From Clostridiales bacterium UBA3705 (GTDB taxonomy: Bacteria; Bacillota_A; Clostridia; Oscillospirales; Oscillospiraceae), in contig DFIE01000167.1 in assembly GCA_002372735.1 (NCBI GenBank), positions 1-7,282 on the forward strand: a DNA stretch of 7,282 nt, in the 5' to 3' direction. A program made the position numbers and the translations under genes. The notes under the pieces were generated by a model. That model made no database searches. It was not told the origin of the DNA and saw nothing but the letters and a program-made list of their open reading frames with translations. Positions 5,190 to 7,282 of the stretch are shown here, piece by piece; position 1 is the stretch's first letter; each line of letters begins with the position of its first letter.

Positions 5190-5636
5190 ATGTTGATGCC
5201 TGGATTTTTTGGTGAGGATTTGTTTGACGACTGGATGCGCTTCCCCTGGGAGAGAGAGCTGGACAACACCCAGCGCAAGCTCTACGGCAAGCACGCCTCC
5301 CACGTGATGAAGACTGACGTGCACGAGCACGAGGACCACTACGAGCTGGCCATTGATCTGCCCGGCTTTAAAAAGGACGAGATTCAGCTGAGCCTGAACC
5401 ACGGGTATCTGACCATCTCCGCCTCCAAGGGCCTGGACAAGGACGAGACCGACAAAAAGGGCAAGGTAATCCGCCAGGAGCGCTACGCCGGCGCCATGCA
5501 GCGCAGCTACTTTGTGGGCGAGGCCGTCCGGGAGGACGACATCAAGGCCCGGTTTGAAGACGGCGTTCTGCACCTGACCGTGGCCAAGCGGGACAAGGTT
5601 CTGCCGGAAAAGAAGACCATCCTGATTGAGGGCTGA
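5190..5636 (+). CDS. Small heat-shock protein, Hsp20/alpha-crystallin family
   Basis: A 148-residue ATP-independent chaperone that would hold unfolding proteins as large oligomers in the cytoplasm. The N-terminal arm (1-38) begins MLMPGFFGEDLFDDW, a typical phenylalanine-rich start. The alpha-crystallin domain (about 40-135) contains DVHEHEDHYELAIDLPGFKK (43-62), HGYLTISA and the diagnostic ARFEDGVLHLTVAK (120-133). The C-terminal extension carries an I-x-I motif, ILI (144-146), used for oligomer contacts. The ATG follows AAAGGAGG by eight bases. Control is by a CIRCE-covered promoter, implying HrcA repression and heat induction. It is monocistronic, with a terminator starting 12 bases past the stop. 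Family and regulation are strongly supported; clients are unknown. Confidence 0.96.
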   Translation: MLMPGFFGEDLFDDWMRFPWERELDNTQRKLYGKHASHVMKTDVHEHEDHYELAIDLPGFKKDEIQLSLNHGYLTISASKGLDKDETDKKGKVIRQERYAGAMQRSYFVGEAVREDDIKARFEDGVLHLTVAKRDKVLPEKKTILIEG

Positions 5637-5647
5637 TTGGGCCGAAC

Positions 5648-5683
5648 CCCCCGCTCCGGGTTTCCGGAGCGGGGGCTTTTTTT
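5648..5683 (+). terminator. Strong intrinsic terminator of hsp20
   Basis: CCCCCGCTCCGG (5648-5659) and CCGGAGCGGGGG (5664-5675) form a perfect 12-pair GC-rich stem with a GTTT loop. It is followed by C and seven T. No matching T-run exists for the minus strand. Confidence 0.96.
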
Positions 5684-5715
5684 GTACGCAGGCCGCCGGA
5701 CGCCGGGATTGCCCT

Positions 5716-5745
5716 TTTTGGGCAGATTATGAAATCTGCCCAAAA
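5716..5745. repeat. Perfect 13-base inverted repeat of unknown role
   Basis: TTTTGGGCAGATT (5716-5728) and AATCTGCCCAAAA (5733-5745) are exact reverse complements around a 4-base ATGA centre. It lies between the hsp20 terminator and the next promoter. Neither strand has a T-run after the stem in the right place for a standard terminator. An operator, an mRNA hairpin or a dispersed genomic repeat are all possible. Confidence 0.85.
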
Positions 5746-5772
5746 TTTCGACAAAGTGTGTCATTGTGTCTA

Positions 5773-5801
5773 TTGGAAGCCCGGCGAGGATATGTTATCA
5801 T
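5773..5801 (+). promoter_or_regulatory. Probable promoter of the HdeD-like / lipid kinase operon
   Basis: An extended -10, TGTTATCAT (5793-5801), has TTGGAA (5773-5778) 17 bases upstream of the TATCAT hexamer. A small perfect palindrome, GTTATCATAAC (5794-5804), overlaps the -10 and could be an operator. TCGACA (5748-5753) with TATTGG (5771-5776) is a weaker alternative. A promoter is expected here because hsp20 ends in a strong terminator. Confidence 0.45.
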
Positions 5802-5829
5802 AACCCGGTAAGCAAAGGAAGTGACATCT

Positions 5830-6399
5830 ATGCGTTCCACAAAACCCATGTATGTGGCAAAAACGGGCTACATCCTGCTCTCGGCGGTGTTTATCCTCTT
5901 CGGTGCGCTGTTGATGGTCCGGCCCGATTTCTCGCTGTCTGTGTTCCGGGTTCTGTTCGGCGCGTCCCTGCTGGTCTTCGGCGGGGTGAAGCTGGTGGGA
6001 TATTTTTCCAGGGATCTGTACAGGCTGGCTTTCCAGTATGACCTTGCAGCTGGTCTGCTGCTGGTAACCCTTGGAATCGTCACCCTGGCAAAACCCTTAA
6101 CTGCCATCAGCTTTTACGCCACCGCCTGCGGCATTGTGATTCTCACCGACGGGCTGCTGAAGCTCCAGATCGCCCTGGAGGCCAGGCGCTTTGGCATCTG
6201 CACCTGGTGGGTGATCCTGGCCCTGGCCCTGAGTGCGGCTGCGCTGGGCCTGGTGATGCTCTTGCGCCCCCTGGAGGCCACCAGGGCTGTGACCATGCTG
6301 CTGGGCGCCACTCTGTTGGCAGAGGGCTGTATGAACCTGGGCGTGGTGCTGTGTGCTGTGAAGATCATCCGCCACCAGCTGCCCGACACCATAGACTAA
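5830..6399 (+). CDS. HdeD-like (DUF308) multi-pass membrane protein
   Basis: A 189-residue, very hydrophobic protein with about six membrane helices: roughly residues 10-30, 35-58, 69-87, 91-113, 123-145 and 153-177. The pattern of three helix pairs, with RP at residues 31-32 and again at 146-147 after hydrophobic segments, KP at 88-89, and glycine-rich stretches such as LFGASLLVFGG (42-52), is that of the HdeD/DUF308 family. E. coli HdeD is linked to acid resistance; for other members the function is poorly known, so no role is asserted. The ATG at 5830 is chosen because the AAAGGAAG site ends eight bases before it; a GTG at 5821 lies inside that site. The gene precedes the lipid kinase by 23 bases with no terminator, so an operon is likely and a shared envelope-related role is an inference. 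Confidence 0.85.
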   Translation: MRSTKPMYVAKTGYILLSAVFILFGALLMVRPDFSLSVFRVLFGASLLVFGGVKLVGYFSRDLYRLAFQYDLAAGLLLVTLGIVTLAKPLTAISFYATACGIVILTDGLLKLQIALEARRFGICTWWVILALALSAAALGLVMLLRPLEATRAVTMLLGATLLAEGCMNLGVVLCAVKIIRHQLPDTID

Positions 6400-6422
6400 C
6401 CGCAAACACAGAAAGGAATCCC

Positions 6423-7268
6423 ATGAAGTATTACATCCTCTACAATCCCCTGTCCGGCAACGGCCAGGGCAGCAAGGCCGCCGGCGAGGACTGGTCCGCC
6501 TACGGTGACAGCCGGGAGATTCTGGACGTCACCAAAATTGACGATATGGCCGGCCTGGTGGCTTCTATGGCCGAGGGCGACGCCATCATCCTGTGCGGCG
6601 GTGACGGCACGCTGAACCACTTCATCAATGACACCCGGGGCCTGCAGCTGCCGGGAAAGGTCTACTTCCGCTCCAACGGCACGGGCAACGACTTTTTGCG
6701 GGACATTGGCAGGTCCGGCTCCACTGAGCCGGTGGACATGGCCCCCTATCTCACCCGCCTGCCCCGGGTAACAGTGAACGGAGAGACCCGCCTGTTCCTG
6801 AACGGGGTGGGCTACGGCATTGACGGCTACTGCTGCGAGGTGGGCGACAAGCTCCGCCAGACGTCTGACAAGCCGATCAATTACACCGGCATCGCCATCA
6901 AGGGACTGCTGTTCCATTTCCGGCCCAGAAACGCCACCGTCACCGTGGACGGCAAGACCCAGACCTTCTCCAAGGTGTGGCTGGCCCCCACCATGAACGG
7001 CAGGTTTTACGGCGGCGGCATGATGGCCACTCCGGACCAGGACCGGCTGAAGAGTGAGACCGTCTCCACCCTGGTGATGTACGGCAGCGGCAAGCTGCGC
7101 ACCCTGGCGGTGTTCCCCTCCATCTTCAAGGGCGAGCATATCAAGCACGACAAGATGGTCAAGGTGCTCACCGGCAGAGAGATCACTGTGGAGTTTGACC
7201 GGCCCACCGCCCTGCAGATTGACGGGGAGACCGTATTGGGTGTGCGGAAGTACACGGTGAAAAAATAA
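6423..7268 (+). CDS. Diacylglycerol-kinase-family lipid kinase (YegS/DgkB-like)
   Basis: A 281-residue soluble lipid kinase that would transfer phosphate from ATP to diacylglycerol or another membrane lipid at the cytoplasmic face. Signature motifs are in the expected order: NPLSGNG (8-14), the nucleotide-binding CGGDGTLNHFIN (58-69), SNGTGNDF (84-91), NGRFYGGGM (192-200) and LQIDGE (264-269). The length is slightly short of the ~290-300 residues usual in this group. The ATG at 6423 follows AAAGGA by five bases; the frame is open further upstream but only overlaps the membrane-protein gene. DgkB recycles diacylglycerol in Gram-positive bacteria, while other members have different or unknown substrates, so the substrate is left open. 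It lies directly after the HdeD-like gene, probably in the same operon. Confidence 0.92.
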   Translation: MKYYILYNPLSGNGQGSKAAGEDWSAYGDSREILDVTKIDDMAGLVASMAEGDAIILCGGDGTLNHFINDTRGLQLPGKVYFRSNGTGNDFLRDIGRSGSTEPVDMAPYLTRLPRVTVNGETRLFLNGVGYGIDGYCCEVGDKLRQTSDKPINYTGIAIKGLLFHFRPRNATVTVDGKTQTFSKVWLAPTMNGRFYGGGMMATPDQDRLKSETVSTLVMYGSGKLRTLAVFPSIFKGEHIKHDKMVKVLTGREITVEFDRPTALQIDGETVLGVRKYTVKK

Positions 7269-7282
7269 GCAGGATCTAAAAA

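Noticed and set aside
5716..5745. Second terminator after hsp20
   Set aside because: The stem is followed by AAAA of its own arm and then only three T; no proper T-run on either strand, and a strong terminator already ends hsp20.
6207..6422. N-terminal extension of the lipid kinase
   Set aside because: It overlaps the membrane-protein gene in another frame and has no family similarity. The ATG at 6423 has a ribosome site and starts the conserved NPLSGNG region.

Overview
The window is GC-rich (about 60% by eye) with strong codon bias, good AGGAGG-type ribosome binding sites, sigma-A-like promoters, short intrinsic terminators and a CIRCE heat-shock operator. With an oxygen-scavenging flavodiiron protein carrying a rubredoxin module, this points to a strictly anaerobic, GC-rich Firmicute of the class Clostridia, plausibly Oscillospiraceae (Flavonifractor-like). 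The taxonomic placement is inference; no rRNA or tRNA gene is present.

Left end, minus strand (1-1091): the first ~170 codons of a YbiT-type ABC-F ATPase, cut by the window edge, and a BlaI/MecI-type repressor. Each has its own promoter, and an intrinsic terminator lies between them. The repressor is divergent from the next gene across a 256-base control region (1017-1272). That region holds two opposed sigma-A promoters, a palindrome over the repressor's -10, a tandem 23/24-base repeat and a GC-rich leader hairpin.

Centre, plus strand (1273-4989): a 598-residue multidomain flavodiiron protein (metallo-beta-lactamase-like di-iron domain, flavodoxin, flavin reductase, short rubredoxin) ends in a clear terminator. 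An AT-rich stretch follows, with a promoter and a repeated GACTATAGTC-like operator in front of a small, TTG-started Cro/CI-type regulator. This gene appears to be co-transcribed with a class-3-like aldehyde dehydrogenase. The 43 bases between them can fold into a hairpin that buries the dehydrogenase Shine-Dalgarno sequence, which suggests translational coupling.

Right part, plus strand (4990-7282): a small heat-shock protein (Hsp20) gene driven by a consensus promoter overlapped by a CIRCE element with unusually extended arms, closed by a strong terminator. After a perfect 13-base inverted repeat of unknown role come an HdeD-like membrane protein and a diacylglycerol-kinase-family lipid kinase, 23 bases apart and probably one operon.

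The common thread is stress response: oxygen or NO removal, aldehyde detoxification, protein protection and possibly envelope maintenance. No mobile element, CRISPR array or RNA gene was seen. The main interest is regulatory: an SD-sequestering intercistronic hairpin, a CIRCE/terminator overlap on hsp20, and two candidate autoregulatory operators.
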